This document shows, in pieces, positions 54,582 to 62,688 of a DNA stretch of 64,000 nt. The stretch lies in the NCBI GenBank assembly GCA_001303415.1, contig LJTN01000001.1, positions 1 to 64,000 on the forward strand, written 5' to 3'. Source of the stretch: Myxococcales bacterium SG8_38. GTDB lineage: Bacteria; Myxococcota_A; Polyangia; Polyangiales; Houyiibacteriaceae. The notes beneath the pieces are model-generated. The model was not told the DNA's origin. It saw only the letters and a program-made list of their open reading frames with translations, and made no database searches. Each line of letters opens with the position of its first letter. The first letter of the stretch is position 1. A program made the position numbers and the translations under genes.

Positions 54582-54605
54582 CCCGCAAGGACTCGCCTTT
54601 GCGGG
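54582..54605 (-). other. intercistronic hairpin between fadE and fadA6
   Basis: CCCGCAAGG (54582-54590) and CCTTTGCGGG (54596-54605) pair with one bulged base around a 5-nt loop. No U-run on the minus strand. It may protect the upstream transcript or set the relative level of fadA6. Confidence 0.4.
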
Positions 54606-54606
54606 C

Positions 54607-55620
54607 TCAGAGAATTTGACGGCCGATCCGCTCGCGGTGGTGAGCCGCATCACCATGGGCCGCCGCCAGCGCCCAGGCGCGTTTCATCCACATGTGGAGG
54701 TCGTATTCGATGGTGTAGCCGATGGCGCCGTGGACCTGCAGGGCCTGCTTGGCCACGAATTGTGCAGCCTGCCCTGCATAGATCTTCGCGAGCGACACGG
54801 CCGTAGGAGCCTCTGGAGCCGAGGTCGCGAGACACCAGGCGGCGCGATACACGAGCGGGCGGGCGAATTCCTGCTCGATGAGGGCGTTGGCGAGGCGGTG
54901 CTTCACCGCTTGTTGCGTGCCGATCGGCTTGCCGAATTGCTCTCGGTCTTTGGCGTACTGAACCGCCATGTCGAGCATGCGACGGCTGAGCCCAATCAAA
55001 CGCGCTGCAGTGCCGAGCGCAGCCCGATCGCGGGCAAGTGAAAGCAGGGCGCCGGCATCGATGTCCTGGCGCATTCGAGACCGAGGCCCCACGTCGAACG
55101 ATACTCGGCCCAGATCGCGTGACCGGTCCACGGACTGCTCCGGAACGACCGTGACCTCGGCCATGGGCACACAAAACGCGGCGCCATCGCGCTCGGCGAT
55201 CAAGAGATCGGACGAAGCAGCGTGCGCAACCACGTCCTGCCCCTCGAACGACAGAACGATCCTGATCCGGCCGGCCACCGCAGCCGGAAGCCATCGTTCC
55301 TTTTGCTCTTCAGTCCCGGCGGCCTCGAGCAAAGGGATGCCCACCGCGACGGTGTCCACGATCGGAGCAGGCCACGCCGCATACCCCGTCTCTTCGAGAG
55401 GGAGCACCAAGTCGAGGGCGGTCATGGCCATGCCCCCAGCCTCTTCACTGGCGGTCATCCCCATCAGCCCGGTTTCGGCGAGCGTGCTCCAAACGGCCTT
55501 TGCACCCTCGTGGCGCCCTTCCCAAGCTGCCCGCACGACCTCAGGCGGGCATTCTCGCTGCAACACCTCTCGGACCGTGTCGCGGAGCATCTTCTGGTCG
55601 TCGGTAAACGCGAATCGCAT
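54607..55620 (-). CDS. acyl-CoA dehydrogenase, short partner subunit of a FadE pair
   Basis: 337 residues. Recognisable parts: QKMLRDTVREVLQRECPPEV, ETGLMGMTASEEAGGMAMTA, KDREQFGKPIGTQQAVKHRL, KQALQVHGAIGYTIEYDLHM. The protein stops at AAHGDAAHHRERIGRQIL and lacks the catalytic-Glu segment. This is the form of the second subunit in heterotetrameric steroid dehydrogenases (mycobacterial FadE31-FadE33 group). It starts four bases after the full-length dehydrogenase. Confidence 0.85.
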   Translation of the reverse strand: MRFAFTDDQKMLRDTVREVLQRECPPEVVRAAWEGRHEGAKAVWSTLAETGLMGMTASEEAGGMAMTALDLVLPLEETGYAAWPAPIVDTVAVGIPLLEAAGTEEQKERWLPAAVAGRIRIVLSFEGQDVVAHAASSDLLIAERDGAAFCVPMAEVTVVPEQSVDRSRDLGRVSFDVGPRSRMRQDIDAGALLSLARDRAALGTAARLIGLSRRMLDMAVQYAKDREQFGKPIGTQQAVKHRLANALIEQEFARPLVYRAAWCLATSAPEAPTAVSLAKIYAGQAAQFVAKQALQVHGAIGYTIEYDLHMWMKRAWALAAAHGDAAHHRERIGRQIL

Positions 55621-55624
55621 TGCT

Positions 55625-56785
55625 TCACTTGCGGGGAAGACCGAGCACGCGCTCGGCGATGATGTTGCGCTGGATTTCGTTGGTGCCGGCGTAGATCGGG
55701 CCTGCGAGGGCGAATTGGAACCCCTTCATCCACTGCCCGTCATCGATGGCGCTCGGCGCCCGCTCATCCAGCTCCTGCAGCGCTCCGATGATCGAGAGCG
55801 CGGTCTCGTGGGTGCGCACGTCCATCTCGGACCAGAAAACCTTGTTCATGCTGGAGTCCGCGCCGATCGACTCCTCTTGCATCATGCGCGTGACGGTCTG
55901 AAACGTGAACCAGCGGTAGGCCTGCGCATCCATCCATGCGCGGATGACCTCGTCGCGAAGCGCGGGGCCCGCGCGGTCCTGGTAGCGTCGGTGGAGATCG
56001 ATCAGGCGCGCCGCGGTCGCCATGAACCGCCCGGGGCTTCGGAGGCTCAAGCCCCGCTCGGAGCTCGTGGTCGCCATGGCGACCCCCCAACCCTCGTTCG
56101 TCTCTCCGATGACGTCGGCATCGGAGACGAACACGTCCTCTAGAAAGATTTCGGCGAACCCCTCGTCGCCATCGAGGCGATCGACGCCGCGCACCGTGAC
56201 GCCCTCCGCATGAAGCGGAAACATGAAATAGGTGAGACCCCGGTGACGTGCCTGTGCGGGGTCGGTGCGGAACAACCCGTAGGCCATGTCGCAAAAGGCG
56301 GCGCGCGTGGACCAGGTCTTTTGGCCGCTGAGCCTCCAGCCGCCGTCGACTCGGCGCGCAGTGCTCTTGAGCGCAGCGAGGTCGCTGCCCGCATTCGGCT
56401 CGGACCAAGCCTGCGCCCACGTGACGTCGCCACGCGCCATCGGTCGCAAGATCCGTTCCTTTTGCTCCTCGGTGCCGAACTCGAAGAGCGTCGGGGCCAA
56501 CAGGAAGATGCCGTTCTGTGTGACGCGGTTCGGCGCCCCGGCCAGGTAGTATTCCTCTTCGAAGATCAGCCATTCGACCAGTGACGCTTCGCGGCCGCCG
56601 TATTGCGTGGGCCAGGACACCGCAGCCCAGCCCGCGTCGAAGAGCTTTCGCTCCCATTCGAGATGCTGGGAAAAGCCCTCCCGCGTGTCGCCGGAAGCCA
56701 GCGGCTCGCGCGGGACGTGGGCCTCGAGCCAGTCTCGACACTCCTGGCGAAAAGCGTTCTCGGATTCGGTGAAGTCGAGATCCAT
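55625..56785 (-). CDS. acyl-CoA dehydrogenase, large subunit of a FadE pair
   Basis: 386 residues from ATG 56785; a GTG one codon upstream is possible. Signatures: WAAVSWPTQYGGREASLVEW, TWAQAWSEPNAGSDLAALKS, LSGQKTWSTRAAFCDMAYGL, and YAGTNEIQRNIIAERVLGLP at the C-terminus. The residue before GTNEIQ is Ala, not Glu, so the catalytic base must lie elsewhere, as in other branches of the family. With the adjacent short subunit and ipdABC-fadA6 it probably dehydrogenates a ring C/D-derived CoA ester (FadE30-33 group). Confidence 0.86.
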   Translation of the reverse strand: MDLDFTESENAFRQECRDWLEAHVPREPLASGDTREGFSQHLEWERKLFDAGWAAVSWPTQYGGREASLVEWLIFEEEYYLAGAPNRVTQNGIFLLAPTLFEFGTEEQKERILRPMARGDVTWAQAWSEPNAGSDLAALKSTARRVDGGWRLSGQKTWSTRAAFCDMAYGLFRTDPAQARHRGLTYFMFPLHAEGVTVRGVDRLDGDEGFAEIFLEDVFVSDADVIGETNEGWGVAMATTSSERGLSLRSPGRFMATAARLIDLHRRYQDRAGPALRDEVIRAWMDAQAYRWFTFQTVTRMMQEESIGADSSMNKVFWSEMDVRTHETALSIIGALQELDERAPSAIDDGQWMKGFQFALAGPIYAGTNEIQRNIIAERVLGLPRK

Positions 56786-56794
56786 CACCTTCGC

Positions 56795-58018
56795 TCAAGC
56801 GCCCAAGCGCTCTAGGGTATCGTGGGCCTCGCGCATGATACGGCGCAAGAGCTCCTCGACGGTCGGTATTTCGTCGATGACGCCGGCGACTTGGCCCGTG
56901 GGCAGAATGCCCGCCTCGACCTTCCCGTCGACCATCGATGCCTTGGTCAGCATCGGCGCGTTGGCCGCCATGGCGAGCTGCGACCAGGTCAGCTCCTGGC
57001 TCTGCCTCATGGCCAGACCCTCCTCGAGGAGCTCGGGAAGCGAGGTGCCGGTGACCCGCATCAACGACAAGGCGTTGAGGGCGGCTCTCGGAAATCGCGT
57101 CAGGAAGCTCGCCTTTTCGAGCTGGTCGATCAAACGAGTGCGAATCACGCGCTGGGGATACCCATCCACGGCCTTGGTCACGACCGTTCCGTTCGGCGCG
57201 GTGTCGAGATAGATCTTCTTCACGTGGTCGGGAACCTGGCTTTCCTGCGTGAGCAGGAAACGTGTCCCCATGGCGATGCCTTCCGCTCCCAAAGCCAGCG
57301 CAGCCACCAAACCGCGGCCGTCGCGGAACCCGCCCGCTGCAACGACCGGGATGTCCACCGCGGAGGCCACGTCCGGAACGAGAATGGAGGTCGGGATCTG
57401 TCCCGTGTGCCCGCCGCCTTCTTGCCCTTGGGCAATCACGGCGTCGACGCCCCAGGCTTGAACCTTCTCGGCGTGGCGGCGAGCGCCAATCGTCGGCATG
57501 GTCAGAACACCCGCATCCTTGAGCGTCCTGACGACTCGCTCGCCGGGGGCTTGCGCGAAGCTCGCTACCCGAACCTTCTCTCGGATGAGGAGCTCGACGC
57601 GCTTCATGATGTCTGCCTGGTCGGCGCGGAGATTGACACCGAAAGGCTTGTCCGTTCGCTCCTTCACCTTGGCGATGGCTTCTTGGAGCTCGCGGAACGT
57701 CATCGTGGCAGCGGCGAGAATACCCAGACCGCCCGCGTCGCTGGTGGCCGAGGTCAGGCTCGCTCCGGAAACCCAACCCATTCCCGTCTGAATGATTGGG
57801 TACTCGATCCCGAACATCTCGCAGATGCGGGTCCGAAGGGCGGGCTTCGCCACGACGCTCTCCTTTACGGCGGTGACCTTCGATCTCTTGGCGGGCACCG
57901 TGGCCTCGATCTTCGCACCCTTCTTGGGCGCCTTGCGCCGTGGCTTTGCTTTGGGCTTGTCGGATGGCGGTTGTCGCTTTTTGGATGGAGATTTCGTAGC
58001 TCGCTTCTCGGCGCTCAT
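56795..58018 (-). CDS. ipdC: flavin-dependent reductase IpdC (nitronate monooxygenase family) with a Lys-rich N-terminal extension
   Basis: 407 residues. The NMO-type FMN barrel begins at about residue 62: CEMFGIEYPIIQTGMGWVSG, SDAGGLGILAAATMTFREL, FGVNLRADQADIMKRVELLI, AQGQEGGGHTGQIPTSILVP, AAGGFRDGRGLVAALALGAE, MGTRFLLTQESQVPDHVKK. Mycobacterial IpdC is about 355 residues and begins at the barrel; here some 60 residues full of Lys, Ala and Pro (SPSKKRQPPSDKPKAKPRRK) come first. ATG 58018 overlaps the ipdB stop (ATGA), which supports the long form. IpdC is needed in ring C/D degradation. Confidence 0.83.
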   Translation of the reverse strand: MSAEKRATKSPSKKRQPPSDKPKAKPRRKAPKKGAKIEATVPAKRSKVTAVKESVVAKPALRTRICEMFGIEYPIIQTGMGWVSGASLTSATSDAGGLGILAAATMTFRELQEAIAKVKERTDKPFGVNLRADQADIMKRVELLIREKVRVASFAQAPGERVVRTLKDAGVLTMPTIGARRHAEKVQAWGVDAVIAQGQEGGGHTGQIPTSILVPDVASAVDIPVVAAGGFRDGRGLVAALALGAEGIAMGTRFLLTQESQVPDHVKKIYLDTAPNGTVVTKAVDGYPQRVIRTRLIDQLEKASFLTRFPRAALNALSLMRVTGTSLPELLEEGLAMRQSQELTWSQLAMAANAPMLTKASMVDGKVEAGILPTGQVAGVIDEIPTVEELLRRIMREAHDTLERLGA

Positions 58019-58788
58019 GCTTCGACCTCCTTCTGCGCATGGCCGTCGGGATCCAGCTCGCGCATCAAACCCAAGAGCTCCGGCGTCGGGGTCGCAGTGG
58101 TGTGCACGTCGCCCGGAATCACGAGATCGAAGCCCGTATTGTCGATCACCTCTTGGCGCTCCACCCCCGGATGCAGAGACACCAGTCGCATTCGTCGATC
58201 TGGGGTCTGGAAATCGAAAACGCCCAAGTTGGTGACCACCCGCCGAATCTCGTGGAAGCGGGCCGTCTCGGCGCCAAGAGCGCGGGCGCGGTCGTATCCG
58301 ACCCCGCTGACCATGTCGACTTTGGCGACCAGCGTTCGAGGGCTGTGGTTGGGCACCCAGTAGCTGGTCACGTGGTTGATGGTGTTTCCGGGCGCACCCC
58401 GCACACCCAGCAGCTGCGCCTTGGGACGCTTCCAATCGCCAATGCAAGCGATGTTCTGATTTCCGTACTGGTCGATTTGAGACGCGCCCATCATCACGTG
58501 CCGCCTGCCCCACCACAGGGTCTCGAAAACCGCGCCGAATGGCATCCAGCCTTCGATGTCTTCCTCGCTGGGCTCGACGCCGAGCGGCAAGGTGCGGCGC
58601 AGCAGAAGGTTGAACCCATCGGTCATCAAGAGCTCGGGCGCAAAGCTCGCCTTGGCGAGACGAGCGCCCAGGCTCGGCGTCGTCCCCATCGCGCTTACGA
58701 GGATCTCGCCATCGTGCCGAAAGCACTCTGCGACGGCGAGCGTGCAGACGTCGGCACGCGTGGCTCCTGCTGTCGCGGAGTCACTCAC
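58015..58788 (-). CDS. ipdB: ring C-opening CoA-ester hydrolase, beta subunit
   Basis: 257 residues of the class I CoA-transferase fold: RADVCTLAVAECFRHDGEIL, SLGARLAKASFAPELLMTDG, WMPFGAVFETLWWGRRHVMM, ASQIDQYGNQNIACIGDWKR, GVRGAPGNTINHVTSYWVPN, TNLGVFDFQTPDRRMRLVSL. Follows mycobacterial IpdB throughout. IpdAB is known as a hydrolase that opens the last steroid ring (COCHEA-CoA), not a transferase. GTG start overlaps the ipdA stop; stop overlaps ipdC. Confidence 0.87.
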   Translation of the reverse strand: MSDSATAGATRADVCTLAVAECFRHDGEILVSAMGTTPSLGARLAKASFAPELLMTDGFNLLLRRTLPLGVEPSEEDIEGWMPFGAVFETLWWGRRHVMMGASQIDQYGNQNIACIGDWKRPKAQLLGVRGAPGNTINHVTSYWVPNHSPRTLVAKVDMVSGVGYDRARALGAETARFHEIRRVVTNLGVFDFQTPDRRMRLVSLHPGVERQEVIDNTGFDLVIPGDVHTTATPTPELLGLMRELDPDGHAQKEVEA

Positions 58789-59630
58789 GACGCGACCGCC
58801 TTCTGATAGTCTGCCTCACTCAACCGGAGATATCGCTCGTGAAACGCCTGCCAGGTCGCGTCGTCCTTGGCGGTCGCCGCATACTGGCGCTGAAACGACT
58901 CGTCACGGCCGTAGTCGGGCGGACATTCGGTGAAGTGGGCCCCATTCGGCGTCTCGCAGACGCCCTGCACCATCATGCGATTGATCTGAAGGCTCTGCAG
59001 CGGTCCTCCCTGAATGAGCTCTTCGGTGGATACGATCCTTTCGCAACTCATGAATGCTTTCTTCGCCGCCATGCAGAACAGATGATCGAAATAGGGGTCC
59101 CTGCCTAGTGACTGCCCGTTGCCGAGGGCGTCTGCGCGGTTCATGTGAATGAACGCCACGTCGACGTTCAGGGCGGGCACCGCCACGAGCTCCTCGCCAT
59201 CGTCGTACGGTGATTTCACGGTCTTGAGTTGCGGGTTGATCTTCATGATATCCGAGCCGAGGCCGGCACGCGTCGGGAGGAATGGAAGGCGTTGGGCTGC
59301 AGCACGCAACCCGAGCAAGAACATGCCTTCGTCCAGCTCGACTGCTTCCACCGTTCCGTTCTGTCGGGCCTTCCGGAAGTGCGGCTCGAGCGGGATCGAA
59401 TCGAGAGAGACGAACCCGTATACGGCCTTCTTGAGTTGCCCCGTGGCGCACAGGATTCCGATGTCCGGGCCGCCATACGACACGACGGTCAAATCTCTCA
59501 CGCCCTTGCGCACGAGCGCGCGCACGAACGCCATCGGTTTGCGCCGCGAGCCCCATCCGCCGATGCCGATAGTCATGCCATCTTCGACCTCGGCGACGGC
59601 TTGGTCGACGGTCATGCGCTTGTCGTTCAC
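58785..59630 (-). CDS. ipdA: ring C-opening CoA-ester hydrolase, alpha subunit
   Basis: 281 residues: GMTIGIGGWGSRRKPMAFVR, LTVVSYGGPDIGILCATGQL, FVSLDSIPLEPHFRKARQNG, VEAVELDEGMFLLGLRAAAQ, DVAFIHMNRADALGNGQSLG, YFDHLFCMAAKKAFMSCERI. Matches the IpdA subunit, including the VELDEGMF stretch around the glutamate important in this family. GTG 59630 has GAGGTAG upstream; ATG 59615 is an alternative start. Confidence 0.87.
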   Translation of the reverse strand: MNDKRMTVDQAVAEVEDGMTIGIGGWGSRRKPMAFVRALVRKGVRDLTVVSYGGPDIGILCATGQLKKAVYGFVSLDSIPLEPHFRKARQNGTVEAVELDEGMFLLGLRAAAQRLPFLPTRAGLGSDIMKINPQLKTVKSPYDDGEELVAVPALNVDVAFIHMNRADALGNGQSLGRDPYFDHLFCMAAKKAFMSCERIVSTEELIQGGPLQSLQINRMMVQGVCETPNGAHFTECPPDYGRDESFQRQYAATAKDDATWQAFHERYLRLSEADYQKAVAS

Positions 59631-59639
59631 GAAGCTACC

Positions 59640-60401
59640 TCACTCGTCGTCTGCGTCCGGATCGCGCTTTTCCACGAAGGCGTCCCGGGCCTCGTCGGCC
59701 ACGCCCGCCAAATTGAGCTCGAAAGTGAAACCCTGCTCGAATCGGTACGAACGATTTACGTCGACTGGATCGATATTGTTCAGGCACTCCTTGGCCACCC
59801 GCACGACTCGTGGAATCTTCTTGGTGAACGTGCGGGCAACCTCTCGTGCTTTGTCGAGGAGCCGATCGGGCTCGACCACCGCATACACGGAACCCCAAGC
59901 ATGCAGCTCCTCGGCCGTCGCTGGCTCGCAGGTGAGGACCATCGCGCGCATCTTGAGCGGAGGGACCAGGCGCGCCAAATGGGTCGCTGCGCCGAGCGCG
60001 CCGCGATCGACCTCGGGCAACGCGAACTTCGTGCCTTGGGCCGCGATCAAGATGTCGGAGTTGCCCGCCAGGCCGATGCCGCCACCGACGCAATATCCGT
60101 GCACCGCGGTGATGACCGGCACCTTGCACTCGTAGACCGCCTTGAAGGCCTCCCAGCAACCGCGGTTGGCGCCGAGAAGGGCATCAAAGCCCTCGGTGGC
60201 CTGCATTTCCTTGATGTCGACGCCGGCGTTGAACCCGCGCCCCTCGGCGCGAAGGATGACCGCGCGATTGGCTGGATCATGGCCGGCGGCTGTGACGACC
60301 TCTGCCAGCTCGAACCAGCCTTTCACCGGAATCGCGTTCACGGGCGGGTAATCGACCGTGATCTCGGCGATTCCATCAATGATTTCGTGCGAAATGCCCA
60401 C
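59640..60401 (-). CDS. echA20: crotonase-family ring-opening hydrolase (EchA20-like)
   Basis: 253 residues of the enoyl-CoA hydratase fold: AEITVDYPPVNAIPVKGWFE, RAEGRGFNAGVDIKEMQATE, CVGGGIGLAGNSDILIAAQG, GALGAATHLARLVPP, YRFEQGFTFELNLAGVADEA. These blocks are nearly those of mycobacterial EchA20, which opens ring D of the HIP-derived CoA ester. First gene of the operon echA20-ipdA-ipdB-ipdC-fadE-fadE-fadA6, the same order of the first four as in mycobacteria. GTG start; an 18-bp palindrome lies 26 bases upstream. Confidence 0.87.
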   Translation of the reverse strand: MGISHEIIDGIAEITVDYPPVNAIPVKGWFELAEVVTAAGHDPANRAVILRAEGRGFNAGVDIKEMQATEGFDALLGANRGCWEAFKAVYECKVPVITAVHGYCVGGGIGLAGNSDILIAAQGTKFALPEVDRGALGAATHLARLVPPLKMRAMVLTCEPATAEELHAWGSVYAVVEPDRLLDKAREVARTFTKKIPRVVRVAKECLNNIDPVDVNRSYRFEQGFTFELNLAGVADEARDAFVEKRDPDADDE

Positions 60402-60427
60402 TGCGCGTGCCTCGCTGACCGGGGCGA

Positions 60428-60445
60428 AGTGAAACGCGTTTCACT
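60428..60445. promoter_or_regulatory. KstR-type operator upstream of the echA20-ipdABC operon
   Basis: AGTGAAACGCGTTTCACT is a perfect 18-bp palindrome and contains TGAAACGCGTTTCA, which fits TnnAACnnGTTnnA. It lies between the stop of the upstream hypothetical gene (60453) and the echA20 start (60401). It shares the AGTGAAAC half with the site at 52743. It does not fit the CAAG-CTTG core reported for KstR2. Confidence 0.75.
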
Positions 60446-60452
60446 CCGCCGG

Positions 60453-60956
60453 TCAAGCCGACGAGGGGGCGGCGCCCGTGGTGAGCCGCTCTAGGAATGC
60501 GTCGATCCCCTCGGTAATCGGCTTTCCCATCCGGGCCAGCTCGATTCGGATGGCGTCGGCGGCGCCCGGCACGTCGGGTGTCGTGATCGTGCGCAGCAGA
60601 GGGGTTCGGAAACGGTAGACCACGCGCAGGACAGCCCGGAAGATCGCCTCGGGCATCACGATGACGACCGCCAAGTCGTCGCGACCGAGGTCGTCCTTGC
60701 GTTCGTCGAGCCAGTCGGCAAATGCCTTGCGATGGCGCGCCGAGATGACTCCGGTGCCGCGATGGTGCCTCACCAGGGCCAAAAAGGGCTGCCCGCGATC
60801 GATGCGGAAGTCGGCAATGCTGAGCATCAACGCGACCTCTTGGTCGTCGATCTGCCGCGGCAGCTTCATGTCATAGAAGACCAACGGAGAGAGCGATGCG
60901 TCGATCCGTATTCGCTCCGACTCGTAGGTCGGCTTTGCTTCCCAATCCCAATCCAT
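60453..60956 (-). CDS. hypothetical protein, SpoIIAA/STAS-like fold suspected
   Basis: 167 residues. RGQPFLALVRHHRGTGVISA, HRKAFADWLDERKDDLGRDD, LAVVIVMPEAIFRAVLRVVY and a final DAIRIELARMGKPITEGIDA suggest an alternating strand/helix domain like SpoIIAA-like proteins. The product of 63481-63894 has the same plan, so the two look like paralogs on either side of fadD3 and its SDR. The gene is divergent from fadD3 and reads toward echA20. Role unknown. Confidence 0.7.
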   Translation of the reverse strand: MDWDWEAKPTYESERIRIDASLSPLVFYDMKLPRQIDDQEVALMLSIADFRIDRGQPFLALVRHHRGTGVISARHRKAFADWLDERKDDLGRDDLAVVIVMPEAIFRAVLRVVYRFRTPLLRTITTPDVPGAADAIRIELARMGKPITEGIDAFLERLTTGAAPSSA

Positions 60957-60957
60957 A

Positions 60958-60982
60958 TAAGTCGGTCACCGTAAGTCGGTCA
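60958..60982. repeat. two direct repeats in the divergent region before fadD3
   Basis: TAAGTCGGTCA occurs at 60958-60968 and 60972-60982, a 14-bp period, two bases from the ATG of the minus-strand hypothetical gene. The remaining 92 bases before fadD3 show nothing clear. A regulatory site is possible. Confidence 0.4.
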
Positions 60983-61074
60983 GAAATGAGGAACCCTCAG
61001 ATAAGGCCGCGGAAGTTTGGCCACTCCGAGCGCTGGGTCAATCCCTGAGCGGGGACAGCGATCTACGATGTCAC

Positions 61075-62688
61075 ATGGGCAGGACCGTTGCTCCCCTCCC
61101 ACCTTGGCGATATCACGGGCTCGTGCCGGAGACGATCCCCGAGCTGCTTAGACAACAAGCTGTCAAGTTGACCGACCGGCAGGCGATCGTCGACGGAGCC
61201 ACCACGCTCACCTTCGTCGAGCTCGATCGGCGGGTCGACGAGGCCGCGCGCGCGCTTCTTTCCCTGGGCGTGAACAAGGGTGATCGGATTGCGATTTGGG
61301 CGCCCAACATGTGGGAGTGGATCGTGTGCGCGCTCGCGATCCACGCGGTGGGCGGGGTGATGGTGCCGATCAACACCCGCTACAAGGGGGCCGAAGCGGC
61401 CTACTTGCTCAACAAGAGCGGGGCCAAGGCGCTATTCACGGTGACCGGATTCCTCGACGTCGACTACGTCGCGCTGCTTCGACAGAGCGGGATCGACCTA
61501 CCGGCGCTGGCCGACATCGTCGTGCTTCGGGGCGACGCGCCCGAGGGGACGATCGCTTATACGCAGTTTCTCGCACGCGCCTCGAAGGTAGGGCCGAGCG
61601 CCGCTCGGGATCGTGCGGCGACGGTCCGCCCCGACGATCTGGCGGACATTTTGTTCACCTCGGGAACCACCGGAAAGCCCAAGGGCGCGATGTGCACCCA
61701 TGCTCAGAATCTCCGCGTGTTCGCTCAGTGGAGCTCGATCGTGGGTCTTCGGGAAGGAGACCGCTATTTGATCGTGCTGCCTTTCTTCCACAGCTTCGGA
61801 TACAAAGCGGGATGGCTCTCGGCGCTGATGCGCGGTGCCACGGTCTTCCCCGAACCGATCTTCGACGTCGACGTGGTGCTCAGACGCGTGGAGGAGGATG
61901 CGATCACCATGCTTCCCGGACCACCGGCGCTCTATCAGTCGATTCTCTTGCACCCCGATCGCCATCAATTCGACATCTCGAGCCTTCGCCTGGCCGTAAC
62001 GGGCGCAGCGGCAATCCCAGTCGAGCTCATTCACCGTATGAAAGAGGAGCTCGGGTTCGAGACCGTGATCACGGCGTACGGGCTCACCGAGAGCTGCGGC
62101 GTCGTGACAATGTGCCGCCTCGACGACGATGCCGAAACCATTGCTACCACGAGCGGTCGGGCGATTCCCGACGTCGAGGTTCGGATCGTCGATCCCGAAG
62201 GCAAGTCTCTGCCGCCCAATCAGCCCGGTGAGATCGTCGTACGTGGTTACAACGTCATGAAGGGGTACTTCGACGCACCCGAGGAAACGAAACAGGCGAT
62301 CGACGATGAGGGTTGGCTCCACACCGGCGACATCGGGACCCTCGACGAGCGGGGATACATCAAGATCACCGATCGGCTCAAAGACATGTTCATCGTCGGA
62401 GGCTTCAACGCCTATCCGGCCGAGATCGAAAACATTCTGCTGCAAATGCCGGGTATTGGAGAAGTCGCCGTCGTCGGTGTGCCCGATGCACGACTGGGTG
62501 AAGTGGGCGTGGCCTTCGTCGTTCCAGCACCGGGACGGTCGTTGACGCCGGAGGCCGTCCTTGCCTGGAGCCGCGAGCACATGGCCAATTTCAAGGCTCC
62601 GCGCCGGGTGGAAATCGTGAGTGCCCTGCCCCGCAACGCAACCGGCAAAGTGATGAAGTTCGAGCTTCGGGAGCGTGCCCGTGTCTGA
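61075..62688 (+). CDS. fadD3: HIP-CoA ligase (FadD3-like acyl-CoA synthetase)
   Basis: 537-residue ANL enzyme: DRIAIWAPNMWEWIVCALAI, ILFTSGTTGKPKGAMCTHAQ (P-loop), PFFHSFGYKAGWLSALMRGA, TMLPGPPALYQSILLHPDRH, VITAYGLTESCGVVTMCRLD, GGFNAYPAEIENILLQMPGI, ALPRNATGKVMKFELR with the catalytic Lys. The FFHxFGYKAG and LPGPPxxYQSxLxHP blocks are diagnostic of FadD3, which charges the C/D-ring propionate HIP with CoA and starts the echA20-ipdABC route. GTG 61123 would give a start closer to known FadD3 proteins. Confidence 0.86.
   Translation: MGRTVAPLPPWRYHGLVPETIPELLRQQAVKLTDRQAIVDGATTLTFVELDRRVDEAARALLSLGVNKGDRIAIWAPNMWEWIVCALAIHAVGGVMVPINTRYKGAEAAYLLNKSGAKALFTVTGFLDVDYVALLRQSGIDLPALADIVVLRGDAPEGTIAYTQFLARASKVGPSAARDRAATVRPDDLADILFTSGTTGKPKGAMCTHAQNLRVFAQWSSIVGLREGDRYLIVLPFFHSFGYKAGWLSALMRGATVFPEPIFDVDVVLRRVEEDAITMLPGPPALYQSILLHPDRHQFDISSLRLAVTGAAAIPVELIHRMKEELGFETVITAYGLTESCGVVTMCRLDDDAETIATTSGRAIPDVEVRIVDPEGKSLPPNQPGEIVVRGYNVMKGYFDAPEETKQAIDDEGWLHTGDIGTLDERGYIKITDRLKDMFIVGGFNAYPAEIENILLQMPGIGEVAVVGVPDARLGEVGVAFVVPAPGRSLTPEAVLAWSREHMANFKAPRRVEIVSALPRNATGKVMKFELRERARV

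Noticed and set aside
55764-58040. 758-codon minus-strand frame
   Set aside because: It is a shifted frame of the real acyl-CoA dehydrogenase and ipdC genes on the same strand; composition is Arg/Gly/Ser-rich and without motifs.
57835-58726. Extension of ipdC upstream to 58726
   Set aside because: The part above 58018 is a shifted frame of ipdB; the ATGA overlap gives the true start.
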